Source of the DNA: Wuchereria bancrofti | Taxonomy: Eukaryota > Nematoda > Chromadorea > Rhabditida > Onchocercidae | Direction of reading: 5' to 3' | NCBI GenBank assembly: GCA_005281725.1 | Contig: SSBO01000001.1 | Coordinates: 4,944,399-5,008,398 of the forward strand | Length of the DNA: 64,000 nucleotides | Shown: one piece after another, positions 13,101-25,304 of the stretch | How positions within the stretch are numbered: the stretch's first letter is position 1 | Layout of the letters: every line of letters begins with the position of its first letter | Made by a program: the position numbers and the translations under genes | Notes under the pieces: model-generated | What the model was told of the DNA's origin: nothing | Database searches by the model: none | Seen by the model: the letters and a program-made list of their open reading frames with translations, nothing else

Positions 13101-15795
13101 TAAGTAAAGAAATATTAAAAAAAAAGCCCAATGTTTTGTATCTTTTATACAAATACGTTTGTAAAACGCATCATAAGGAAAAACATGAAACACATTTATA
13201 CAAATATATAAAACATCAGAAAAATAAATTAACTAACTAGGCCGATTCTCGACTATTTATGTCTGATTGTTAGCTATGTCTACTTTCTTTCAGTACGCGA
13301 AACTAATTTTACCGCATGTTGGTTTGGTGCTATTAACTTGTGCTTATACGGTTGTTGGCGCATCAGTATTTTATAGTGTCGAGCAACCACATGAATTGAC
13401 CAACAAAAGGCGACAGGTAAATATTAGGAGATCTTGTTATTCAGTATTAGCAAAACAGATGTGATCTAGAATAAAGCTATACATCATTCATGGGTAACAT
13501 TCAAGTTCTTGTGATAAGCAAGGTGATATCGGAATTGTTATGACGCCTGATAAGTTACATAAGCATTCTTCAGAGGATCATAACCATCTGTAGAAAGTTT
13601 TAGCTGGATATGATATACGAACGACAGGAAGAGTTCGTGAATTCGTTGTTTACCTTGGCAATGCTCAATGAGACTCGACGTGAGGTATGGTCACAGGTGA
13701 CCAAACAGCATATGCATAATATGAGCGACCATCTTTTCACCGCCTTTGAAAAATTCTTCTTAACTGCTGCCGAAGTTCGTGCTAATGATACTATCGAAAT
13801 ATGGTCTTTCTCCACTGCTATCTTTTTCGCTGTTACTGTTGTCACTACTATTGGTGAGACTTTTGTTTGTTTCCGTTTTTAAGAATTAGAACTACTTATT
13901 TTATCTTTTATTACTTACTCAGACAGTTAGTTATTCACTGGTTTAATAACTAATCATTTCCTAAAATTTTATTTCAGGATATGGTAATCCAGTACCGGTA
14001 ACACATTTGGGTCGCATGATGTGCATTATCTTTTCACTATTTGGCATACCTTTGACATTAGTGACCATAGCAGACATTGGCAAATTTCTAAGTGAGCATC
14101 TAGTGTGGATGTATGGTAACTACCTCAAATTGAAGCATTTCTTGTTGGAAAGGCGTCACTGGAGCAAAGGTCACAAGGAAAGAGTATGTGAACAATGTCA
14201 AAGGCAGGGCCTAAGTACCGACATGCATTTTATTGAAGAACAGAGGCAAGTACAATAGATTCCAAACTTTTCTAGATGACAAATTCTACTTTATGACAGT
14301 GGAATATTCACACATAATTCGTCGATATTATCATTTAGTTAGGCTGTTTTTAATCTGTTTTAATATAAGATAGTCTTTCATCACATCCTGGATGGATCTC
14401 TTGCTTTGAATTTCTACTCGATTACTTCTCTTACGTTGTCATTCTTTCTAAGGATGCTTAAGTAAAGATTGCAGGATACCAGCAATGCTGGTATTGATGA
14501 TACTTGTTGCATACACATCCCTGGGAGGTGTACTGATGTCTAATTTGGAGCCATGGAGTTTTTTCACTGCATTTTATTGGTCATTTATTACTATGACCAC
14601 CGTGAGTTCTTTTTCCCTTTCCCACCATTATCATTTTTACCACTATTTTTGAAAAGAATTTGTTGGTATTCAAATGTCATCTTATAAGCCATAGTGAGAT
14701 GATAAATTTATCTTTTTAGGTTGGTTTCGGTGATTTAATGCCACGGCGAGATGGTTATATGTACCTCATTCTACTTTATATTATTTTAGGTTTGTTTGAA
14801 CTCATTGCAAACAAGGAAACAAGGATATTGATATTATTAAATATATTATGAACTGACTTCACGAGTATGAATAAAAATATCATTCATATTAGCATACAAA
14901 TTAAAAAAAAACAAAATTTTCCCAGTCGAATTGAGAGAATTAATTTTAATATTTAATATCTTATCTATTGATTTGAATAAAAATTCCAGTTAGGTAATTT
15001 CTCATAGGTTTGGCGATCACGACAATGTGTATTGATTTGGTCGGAGTACAATATATTCGTAAGATCCATTATTTCGGTAGGAAAATACAGGATGCTCGTT
15101 CTGCATTAGCCGTTGTTGGGGGAAAAGTACTGTTCTGATTTCTTTAAGTTGCTGTTTTTAAACTGTAATTTTGGAAGTAATCTAGTTTAGCCCAAAGAGA
15201 GACTTCTTTATAAGTTCACAAAATTTCCTTTTTATTAATTTTAATGCAAGTTAATTTAGTGCAATGTAAAATTCAAGCATATTTCTCAGAAAAATCATGT
15301 TAGAAGTATGGATAATTTATATTTTTTCTCCTCATAATTACTTAGGATGGTGGTCTTAAAAAATCTTTGACTTCTAATTTGAAAAACAAAATCTTAGGTG
15401 GTGCTTGTATCTGAACTATATGCAAATTTGATGCAAAAGCGGACAAAAAATTATGATCGGGATGCGTTTATAATCGACAATTTTCATATATCGAAACATG
15501 TTATACCGTTTATTCCTGCCGATATTCGATGGATTCGGTAAAATCTTATCTGATTTAAATATTTGACATAGTAAAACAGTATGGAAAGTAGGTTTTAATT
15601 ATTACTGTTTAATATTTCAAGCACAAAATGTTAGTAAGAATTGCGTTTCTGTACTCAAGTAAACAGCAATTGTTATAATTTTCCAGGTATATAGATCAAA
15701 ATGCAGAGTCATTATCATCGTCGACTTCAACTCTCGACTTACATTCCTGTCGCTTTTGCCATTCTCGATTTAGCATATCGCGTTACCATCCTTGA
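10149..15795 (+). CDS. TWK-type two-pore-domain potassium channel, 5' end unresolved
   Basis: This is a K2P potassium leak channel subunit of the plasma membrane. The exons I support are 10149-10310, 12035-12130, 12324-12413, 13294-13416, 13604-13853, 13978-14245, 14475-14601, 14720-14789, 15008-15126, 15398-15537 and 15687-15795, ending in TGA and giving 517 aa from 10149. M1 (LILPHVGLVLLTCAYTVVGA) is followed by a long extracellular cap loop with NET and NDT glycosylation sequons. Pore loop 1 has TTIGYGN near residue 239 and pore loop 2 has TTVGFGD near 371. The final helix runs into a cytosolic tail containing SELYANLMQKR. Phases agree throughout, except that the intron at 14246 must start with GC. 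The first exon has a stop codon directly before its acceptor. Either an unidentified 5' exon precedes it (one candidate starts at ATG 9820, but its phase does not fit), or translation starts at the in-frame ATG 10278. I cannot name the C. elegans orthologue. Confidence 0.93.
14246..14474 (+). other. GC-AG intron
   Basis: The TWK exon ends CAG AG, followed by GCAAGTAC. The downstream exon starts after TTGCAG with G ATA CCA. Joining gives AGG ATA CCA, which keeps the channel frame (EEQR-IPAMLVLMI). The nearest GT, four bases later, gives the wrong phase. AG|GCAAGT is the known consensus for GC-AG introns. Confidence 0.8.
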
Positions 15796-18504
15796 TCTCA
15801 CCTGTTCCCACCTTACTACCATGTCTATTTCAGCATTTTACATTTCTCGAATTTTTTTAAGACCAAATTTATATTTTTATTAGATCGTCGTCTTTGAATG
15901 TATTGCTGTTCCAGATAATTTCAAGCCAAAGAAAAGAAATTTTTTTCTCAATACTGCAAATTTAATAGATGCTGTTTAAGACTATAGAAGTATAGCAAAA
16001 TAATTTACAAAATATTTTATTAAAGCAAATGGATTTGGTTAACTGCTGCCGTAATTATCAAAAGTCACTTAATAGCTAGCTAAATTGTCTCGAATATTGG
16101 AAAATGGATTAATTAACTGGAAGTAATACCTAAAATAATATGCAGCAGGAGTGTCTGGCGCAGTTTTTCGCTGTATTTTAGATCTTCGTTTTTTCAGGGA
16201 TTTTTGACTGTTATTTCAATGATGTGTTAAACAATAGGTTTTAATCTAATTTCAATCTCAATTCAATGTCTTCTTTTACAATCTGATAACTAAGACAGTC
16301 TTTTTAACATTTGATTCAAAAAAGATGGAGAACGGATGAAATATTATCGATGGAATAGAGTTTTTCTCTGGTGAATTTGTTCATTCTTTCTTTTTTAGAG
16401 GGAGTCTGTTTGATATAAATCCTATGACAACTTCTTTTCGAATATGATAACTTAGAGCCTTAGTTGTGGGGAATTGCTGTTCATCTTGTGCAATGCTCAA
16501 TTTTTCGATTCATTCATTTCTATGATTAAAATATTGCGAAATTACAAGGTATTTGTCATGTTTCATTTCTTCAACTCTACTCTTCATAGCACTATTATTC
16601 AATACAAATCTCTTTTACGATAAGGCACTTTTGCTTGGATGATTTCTTCAGGAAAATAATGGAACTTTTAAATAGGCATTAGAAAAAGATATAAATTTAT
16701 AGAAATAAGCAGAAGATTACAAGTCATACTGTTCAGGTCTGCCATTGTTGTCTTCAACAGTCATTATTCTAGATTAATTAAAAAATGTTACGGTTTAAGT
16801 ATAGATCCTTCCTATTATCAGTAGTTGTAAAGAGTCAGAAGTGATAAAAGGGGTCGTACTATTACATGGTAATGAATTACATAAATGAAAAAAAAATCGG
16901 AAAGGTTGCAAAAGTTACCAACTTATTTAACTCTATTTGATAATTGCTTAAAAGAAGCCAATGAGGAAGATATCGGTTCTTTTTCTTTTATTGCCTTCCA
17001 ATTGTTTTATACTTTGTTACATCACAGCATATTGTCCTCCTTTTTCTGTTCTTTCACTGCCTTTTTATTTATGGTTATTCTTTAGTCTTTATAAAAGTGT
17101 GAAATTTGCATGAAAAAACTAACTCTATATGGTACATTCCAAACAGTTCAACTAATTCTTCTGAGGTATACTTCGAGTGCCAGTGGTAAGAGAAACGAAA
17201 TTGTTTTGAGAATGAACGACAAAGATGAACTTAAACTGAGGAAAGACTTTCCTTTAATGCTATCATCTATCATCATAGCATATCTAGAAAAATTTCCGAT
17301 TGCCTTTTTCCATATCACATTATTATCACCAGCTATTGATGTTTTCTCTTGTTTACTTATGCCGTTCATCCAATTTCACAGGAATATTACTCGCAAGAGA
17401 TGTTAGAGGTTTACATATGAGAATGAAGCAGTTTGATAGAAAGAAGCAAAACGACAAATATATGTAAGAAATTTAAACAATTCCTGAAAGGAGTGGACAT
17501 AACATTGAAACCAATAAATGTAAAAAAATTCGGCCCAGATATAAGTTAGATATAATTTAAGAAGAATTGGTTCATTATAGCGAAATGAAGGAATTTCAAA
17601 CAATTGACTGTTTACAATTATTTTAAAAAACGAAATGATTTTTCAAAACAACAGATGATGTTTGTGCTGCACATTTGTTGAAAATTTTAGAGATGCAAGA
17701 ATGCGAATATTTTTACTAAAATGGGAAATGGAAATGTTACCTTACCTCTACCAATGGTTCCAAATAATGTTGCCAAAAATTGCTGAAATTTTTAATGCCA
17801 ATCTTATGAGATCCCTTAATTAAGGAAAATAAAGGTCACAACGACTTTGTGCCATTTATTTGACTACAGCCCCAAATCGCCTTGTTAATTTAGGATCTCC
17901 CATTCATCGCGATAAACATTCTTCATTATCCCAGTTATTAAAGCTCTGCAACTTCGGAGATTTTCCAGACTTCGAATTCCAGAAACTCTTCTAACGACTA
18001 AGATTTCAAAATGAAAATTCCTGAAGCTAAAAACACAGATTCTAGCAGATTATTTTTTATGACATTACCAACTTTAACTGCTTGCTCGATCTGGTCATAT
18101 ACCTTCATTCTGAAAGCCAAACGTTCTTTAATCAGTTATTGATCGGCTTCAGTTCAATTATTGACAATTACTTATTTTCTAGAATACTAACAGAAAGCCA
18201 GCATCAGCCAACTGCTTCGTGCTTGAAGATATTCAAATGGTTTTATTTTCAGTCCATACACGAATGAAAGATTTTTTCCAAGATCAGTTTTAGGTAATTA
18301 AACGATAGAGAGATTTACTTTATCTTAAGTGAGCAATGACCCATTTCCGTTATTCTCCCAAATTTTAGGTGTATTGTTAAGGTTACAAATGTTTTTTACT
18401 AAACTATACATAAACACAATGTCAGTATTTCAAGATTTAACAATCCCCAAAATTTTCTTCTTAACCAGTGAGCAGCATCAACAAAATTACTGACGATTTA
18501 CTGA
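15796..18504. other. intergenic, no gene recognised
   Basis: AT-rich sequence between the 3' end of the TWK gene and the 3' end of the primase gene (convergent). I saw only short open stretches with no splice-bounded resemblance to a protein. The two 3' untranslated regions must lie here. Confidence 0.6.
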
Positions 18505-21402
18505 TTATAAATGCTGTTGTTCCCCACGAATTAAATTGTTTACAAATTCTTCGAATGTCTCGACAAATGGTCGCAATGAACAATGTTTAATTTCTGAAAA
18601 AGATTTCTTATTTGTTAGGGGACTTAATTATTTTAATAACCAGAGGAACAAAATTGTCGTATAACGAAAATATTAATTTATTACTAATCAGTTCGGTACT
18701 TAATCCCCTCTCTTCTCCAATGAATTACAACATTCTAGCGATATATGGATATAAAATGAGATTTTTCTCTATATTTTAAACTAAATCACTAAATTGTCAT
18801 CAAATCACTACGAATCAAACTTCCATAGAAAAACGCGTAGAAAAAACGTAGGAAAAAACAAACAATACCGAAATTCCTCCGGTTTTCTTTTGTTTCGCCA
18901 CTGTGATCCAATTTCAAAATTTCATGCAGTAAAGTGCTGAAACTTTTAGAAATTGGTTCATTCATAAATAAGTAGAGAAATCTGAAAATTATGCGTTTAA
19001 TGATATATAGAAATCAGGATAAAGGAGAATGTTTACTCTATGCGAGGCAGCTTTGCAAGATCCATATCAGATACTTGATTCGGATTAATAGGAACAGCGA
19101 TAAGTCCTGTTTTAGGATGCACACAAAATGGACTTTTGAGCAGATGATTTATTCCTGCGGAAACATGAATATCCAGACGAGGATATGCATGCTGCAGCAC
19201 ATAACCACGGAAATGAAATGATGACTGAAGACTGGCTACCTGTAATTCTTTTGATTGGTTTACAAACACGAACATGTAGTTTAACTTTTATTACCAATAC
19301 ATCTTATTAGCAGAATTTGGACCTACCTTTCCTTTTTATATAAAATAGATAAAGAATGGTTTCATTTTACTATTTGCACTTCGAACAACAGATGGAAATT
19401 GAGTATCGATGACACATCACTAAATCCACCACTGTTGCTCAGTGAAGTTTAAAGTTTAGTTACCTCACACAATTCAATTCCATTTTTCTTAAGTTCAGCA
19501 CGTTTATATTTGTCAAATTTAATTCGTAAAGCATTCCATCTTTTCTTCAAACAATCAACACTGAAACAAATTACATATTGCATATATGCACCTTTTATAT
19601 TTCACTTATTCATTTGCTGTAAAAATCGAACATACAGAATTCTTTTTACCAGATGGCTATGCAAAGTAATAATGTTTTGATTCCATAAAAATTAATTTAC
19701 GTTTTCACTTCAACTATAATTTCTCTGATTTCTTTTTCAACTTCCTCGTTTATACAACCGTCCAATAAAGACATCAATCCATCATTGCTCATCCAACCTT
19801 GTTCTAACATCAATTCACTTACATCTGAGCTGAAATGATCAAAAATATAAAATCAATTCTAGAAATTGGAAAAATAGCAAGAGTCATACGAAGTACGCTG
19901 AAAGTGACCATTGCATCAAATAGCTGTACACGTCTTCTAGCATGGGATGAACAAACGTCCGCTTTGATGCTGCTTTTGAAATTTTTTGTCCGCTCTACAA
20001 TTTACAATGTTAATCAAACTGAGAAAAAAAAATGAAAGCCATTTATGCTTGCCGTTGTAGAAACGATATTTTTTTTAAAAAAATATTTGTTTGGTTTAAA
20101 TTTGATGTATATACTACTTACAGTAACCAGAGATAAATACTCGACAACTGCCATTCGACCAGCGTTCTGAAGCTTCCGTGCAGCAGCATCAGCAACCCAG
20201 CAATGAATACCGCGGCGACCAGAGAAAACCCATAAGCAGTGCTTGAAACCAAAATGTCCTTCAATAAAAACGACAAATATGGAAATAGATTACTTAAAAA
20301 TAAATTTAGAAAATAGTAAAAACTGTTGAAGACATAAAAACGAATATTTCGAAGAGCAAATAAATTTAAGGTTCCAAAAATAATACTGACTTTGTAGCAG
20401 ATAATTCAAAACGCCAACCGCAATAGATATCCATCTCCAGCACTTCCTACATACTTTTGCTTTTCTGAAACTACCACATTTTAAACACAGAACTGGAATT
20501 TACAGATTTAACTATTCGAGACAAGTCTCACTTCTTGATAGTGATTCTTGACTGAATATCATATTTCTCTTTACAAGCACCTCGAAAGTGCACATTACAA
20601 TATCAGTTCCCACTGTATGATGACTATAGAATTATATTATCTCAGGGTGTGAAGACTTACGAACAGCATGTCCGAATATCATCATAATCAGTTAGATCAA
20701 TATCGAAAATGAGTTCGCGTTCAACTGGATGAAAATCGGCAAATTTCTTATGGTCTTTCGGCTGAAACCAGGCTCGTTTTTTTTTTAAAGAACTTTTGCA
20801 GATATTATCATTGATTAAGGAACTTAACTGTAAACTGAATTTTCCGACTATTTAGCAGCAATGTACTTATTAAACTCATATGCATTCATTTCTAGTATCG
20901 GTTCCTATGATATCTATGCAGAAGGAAAACATCAAAGTGAGTTCTAAAAATGTTGCAAGCATTCCTGATGATCAGAACAATATGAAAGTTAAATTTAGTT
21001 TCTTAGAGAAAGATATCAGGTATACTTTATAGTTGTAAACTGCACCAATATCGATCTTTTGTGGATTTGCTTTGCATAACTCCCGTTCGAAATCCGCACT
21101 GTCCTCAAAACTGCGATACCGCGCATGCCGATCATCTTCGAAAACAAATGCTAGCTCTCGCATTTGAAATGAGGCTTGCAAATCTGCAAAAATTACAAGT
21201 TCAGCAACTAACATTCAATAGTGTCTTCCTTCACCGCAAACTAATTTAAACAAATAAATGTTCGAGAAAAATGAGTGAATATGTGAGCAATTTCCTAACC
21301 TTCGCCATATGCTAACCATTTGCAGAGAGGTTCGAATGGAAAAAGTCGCCGGTAATATTCCGGAAGAGTTTGCTGAAGCAATGACGTATCGAAATCAGTC
21401 AT
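18505..21402 (-). CDS. pri-1: DNA primase small (catalytic) subunit, PriS/PRIM1
   Basis: This is the catalytic subunit of DNA polymerase alpha-primase, which makes RNA primers in the nucleus. It has eleven exons: 21402-21300, 21183-21026, 20761-20661, 20464-20391, 20258-20122, 19994-19909, 19829-19701, 19560-19464, 19239-19037, 18936-18869 and 18593-18505. These total 1245 nt, 414 aa, close to the ~420 aa of animal PRIM1. Landmarks: [10 protein letters not shown] at the N-terminus; [12 protein letters not shown]; catalytic acidic motif [10 protein letters not shown] with Asp about 107 and 109; zinc cysteines CC-x5-C-x2-C at 119-129; [19 protein letters not shown]; the [15 protein letters not shown] block. 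A C-terminal helix has [12 protein letters not shown]. Exon 9 reads straight into an in-frame TAA that overlaps its splice donor (GA|GTAAAC). Splicing to 18936 restores [15 protein letters not shown], as expected for the family. Confidence 0.95.
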
Positions 21403-23431
21403 CTGTTATTAGGTAATCCTAAACTGCTGCTTTTTGTTTAGTACTCCAAATGGAACACAAGAGTAAATGAGCCAAAACAAAGAGAATAAGGAAATGAAAA
21501 AGTCGCCGGTAATATTATATAGTCCAATATTAAAACCCCCACCTCTCATTTCTCCAGAAATCCTCACTTTCTCGCACTTTCAAAATGCGCACTTTCCCGC
21601 TCACTTTAAATACATTCCGTGCAAGACTCCCCAGTAATTGTGAAGCATTATAACTTGCGTGACCTGATAAGACCTCTCCGTATTTCGTACTGTTATCTAC
21701 TTGGGGTGGTACTGTCACGTCAGCTCAATGTCGAATAACCTTCATTTAAAATGACATTAATATCTCTATCGGGTATGACATAATCCTGTAGCATGTGAAG
21801 TTGAAATTGCAAATGAAAATGAGCTGCAGGGAAATGACATTACGATTCATTTATCAATTCACCAACACTTTCCTCGCGTAACTCAGTCATCGTTCAGATG
21901 TCATAAGGTCTCCAGTCTTCATGTCATTCAAGAATCGTTGCATTGTTTCCGAGTTATAATGCTATTCATTGAAATAGTTTGTTTTGATGGAATTAAGTAT
22001 CAGTAATTCCAGTAGAAAAAGCAAAAGTTAATGTAAAATCAAGTAAAATCAATATTTACGATTTTTCAGACAAACGAGCGGTTGTGTAAAAAGTTCATGC
22101 GGTGATGCTTATCTCTTAGTTTTGCTTCTATTGGTCATCTGAAATATGAATTTACTCATGCTGACCGTTTTGGAGTGATAGTTTCTCCATATTCCTTCTT
22201 TCTCCTCTTTGTCAGCATTTCATATTTCATGATACTGGAAATATCATGAAATATGAAGTCAAAAATGAGGCTAGTGTGGAATATGAAAAATAAGACAGCG
22301 CCGATAATTACTTTTCGATAAATTCAGTTTCAGATTTGGTTATTCAACTGATTTTTTTTCTTGCAGAATCTCTACTTTGCTGCAAATTTTAAACCATATT
22401 TCTTCCTTTGCGAAACTAGTTATGGCTAAAAGAGTACGAACCAAATCAATTGGGCAGTATAATTGTGTCGTTGCGGTTATCAGAGTTGTTTAACATATTA
22501 CTTGAGAAAAGATAACGCATAACTTAACTTTGCTTGAAAACTATCGGTCTGCAAAGAATATTCACAATTTAGGTGGTAATAATGAGTGAAACAATCAGCA
22601 AGTTATTACAAGAAGAACCATATCAAGTTCATGTTGTCATCTTCAAATACAACTCGACATCCAATTCATACTTACAAAAATGTAGCAAGTGGGATTTCCT
22701 CTTTTTTCATACCGTAATCAATCTTATTGTATTTCAAAGCATTGGCAAATATCTTGGCTGTTTTTTCTCTTGTTCTGCCTAGTATCACTATTAACAAGGT
22801 CTGCTTCTGAACGTCATTTGCGACATGCATCGGTTGAATGATATGGAAATTTTAAGGCCTTTACTGTATATTCGCGACCGATTTCGAAAGAAACTAGCTG
22901 CAATCGAATTGTTCCACAAGTGGTGCACCATCAGAATTCGACATCAATGTTCGTTTTGTTACTGTGTATTTCAAATAAAGAATGCTTCGCAAAGCAAGAT
23001 CGATAACAAATAGGATGATTCAGACCTGAAATAAAAGTAATATGAACAGAGATCCAGTTTTCAGAATGTGTGTCTACCAACTTATTTTATTTGTAGGTTT
23101 GATCTATAGGACTAATCCTCCGTGCACATTTGAACAAATCATATTTTCGTTTAGAAGAAGGCATATTAAATTGCAGCTAGACTGCCAATCGAATATTGAA
23201 ATTATCCAGCAAGCTAAATTTGGTTATCCTCTTATGATCATTATCAACAGTACCGCTTGAAATTTTATTAACAAGTTCAGCTAATGAAGTAATGGTAGTA
23301 TTTATTCCTTTAATTTGGAATTGCTGTGCTTCTCGGAATAGTAATTTTTATATAGCGTCCGTTGCCTCCATATTTTGAGCGAAGTCAATGTTGAAAAAAA
23401 TGAGCAGAACAAGGTTAATAATTATTTATAG
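21403..23431. other. upstream region of primase; no gene proven
   Basis: This separates the primase start from the first supported exon of the next gene. A 21-nt copy of primase exon 1 lies at 21496-21516 and a 16-bp hairpin at 22219-22257. Frames at 22368 and 22571, each just after an acceptor-like AG, could be upstream exons of the 23.4 kb gene (the second contains MSETISKLLQEEPYQVHVV), but I could not link them by phase. Confidence 0.4.
22219..22257. repeat. 16-bp perfect inverted repeat
   Basis: The left arm at 22219-22234 (ttcatatttcatgata) is the exact reverse complement of 22242-22257, with a 7-base spacer. It lies in non-coding DNA upstream of the primase gene. Confidence 0.85.
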
Positions 23432-24332
23432 AATACGACAAGATATCAGTACTGGAAGTTATTGACGAAGATTCATGCAGAAGTGTTGATTATATCCAAG
23501 CAGTTTACAGTACAGTATCTTCCGATTCAGGCAATTTTAATTCGTTTTTCTGTAAATATGTCAAATAATGCTATATCTGTTCGACTTTTATAGCAAATGA
23601 AACTGCAGTTTGGGAAGATAAAAGAGAAAGTGTCGGAACAAATCCATTCTTCGCAGAAGAGACCAATCATAGATTTATAAGAGCAATAAAAGAAGTGAAG
23701 AGATACAAGGAAAAAGGTCTCTGAATTGTCCATTTACGAATTTATTTGGTAATTGTCCGAAGTTTTTTCTCCTTAATGAAATTTAAAAAAGTTTTTACAG
23801 GTTTCTGTCGAGATCTGCGTTATTATTTAAAGTGGGTGAGTTACTGGTTGGTCATTCCTCGTAAAGTCATCGTTTACATTTCTGTTTCAAGAAATGAATT
23901 TTATAAATTTGAAGAAATTGATGAGAGATAATATTAATTTTTTCGAATTCCTAGGTAGTTTATCTCAAATCTTTGAAAAATTATAATAAATATTAAGTAT
24001 TGCTTTTTACATTGAGTATGCTCATTTAAATTCAACTTTAGTAGTTGGAATGATATCTACGTGAACTTATGAATATAAATGTTGTCAACAATTTTTTTTA
24101 TTTCGGCAATTTTTTTAATTTTGTCTCACAATTTGATTAAAATAGTTTCAGGTATATCTTTCTATGGGAGCTCTAACAACCATCATATTCGCAGCTACCG
24201 TATCAACGCTAATTGCAGAATTTCATTTCCAACGTCGACACTATTTAGCCAAAAATAAACCCGTTAAACTGATTATTAACAGAGAACTTCTAAATCAAGT
24301 TCGATTAGCAAGGCGTGCTTTGCATCCCATCG
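23432..24332 (+). CDS. unrecognised membrane protein, four linked internal exons
   Basis: Four plus-strand exons fit by splice signals and phase: 23432-23551, 23594-23716, 23801-23835 and 24152-24332. The first acceptor is ATTTATAG and the last donor GTATGC. The joined peptide reads through EYDKISVLEVIDEDSC, then ETAVWEDKRESVGTNPFFAEE, then RFIRAIKEVKRYKEKGFC. One hydrophobic helix follows (VYLSMGALTTIIFAATVSTL), then a basic segment (FQRRHYLAKNKPVKL). The order of basic segment, aromatic/Trp, then helix recalls transmembrane regions of polycystin-like or ligand-gated channels, but I cannot assign a family. Neither an initiator exon nor a terminal exon was found, so this may be an internal part of a larger gene or a decaying copy. 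The donor of the first exon could instead be a GC site at 23531. Confidence 0.5.
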
Positions 24333-25304
24333 GTATGCATTTCCTTATAGCGATTATAGAAAAGTAACAAAAAGTAAAGTTTTGCATTATGAGTAGCAAG
24401 TTTATTTAATTAATGGTGCCATTGAAGATCTTATACATAGCTCGACGACTAACTATCCTTGGAATGTACTTGTTTCAGTAATTCTTAAGTCATATTTTTT
24501 TCAAATTAATTATTGCAATAAACGTTAAAACTTCAAATTTTCAATCCCAAAAGCGTTTTGAGATTTATCAAAAATATCGTAGTGCTTTTCATCTATAAGT
24601 CTCTTTTGCTTCGCTAAGGAGAGAACACTTCTTTCACTATGTTGGTTCTGAACATCATAGCTTTTGGAAACTATAGTTACTATGTAATTATTAACTGTTT
24701 TCACTTCATTATTGCTCCTTTTCAGGTAACTAATTCCTCAGGTTAATTAGATAGTAAGATAGTATTCCTTTATCTCTTGGACTTTTAGATCCAAGATCTT
24801 ATTTAAAGTAATTTGCTTCTTTTAAATTCTTACGATTCGGCACGACATAAATTCAGTCAGTAAGTTTATTTTTAATCACAGCAAAGCTGACGACAATTAA
24901 TGCATTTTAATGCGATGTAATATTAACTGAAGCAAAAGATGCAATTGCAGTTCCGGGGACATGAAGGATGTCATTTTGAAACTAACAGTTTCTGCTGAGA
25001 TTTTCCTCGAAGAAACCTTATTTGGTTGTTTACAAATATGATACTGATATTGCAATGTCGTAGATGGCGAAGACTATCTGGAATTTTCTTAATCCAATTT
25101 TTGGGATATTAGCATGTCGACGCTCTTAAAGCGGATCATCCTTTTGTCATTTTTTGGTTCTTCAAATATGGATGTTGATATTCAATGGATCTTTTTAGTT
25201 ATGAGTTATCAAAAATAATGAAAGAATGTCAAACGGATATGTACAATCAATAGCTTTGACATCTTTATCAGCTCTTTCTGAGGTATTTGTTCTGCAAGGC
25301 TGAA
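24333..25304. other. no gene recognised
   Basis: Acceptors in this stretch (for example at 24477 and 24725) lead to immediate stops in the phase needed to continue the preceding gene. I saw nothing else. Confidence 0.5.

Noticed and set aside
17110..17406. 98-codon plus-strand frame
   Set aside because: Open on both strands with no splice signals or recognisable motif; typical chance frame.
21530..21718. 62-codon minus-strand frame upstream of primase
   Set aside because: No family resemblance and no splice link to primase exon 1.
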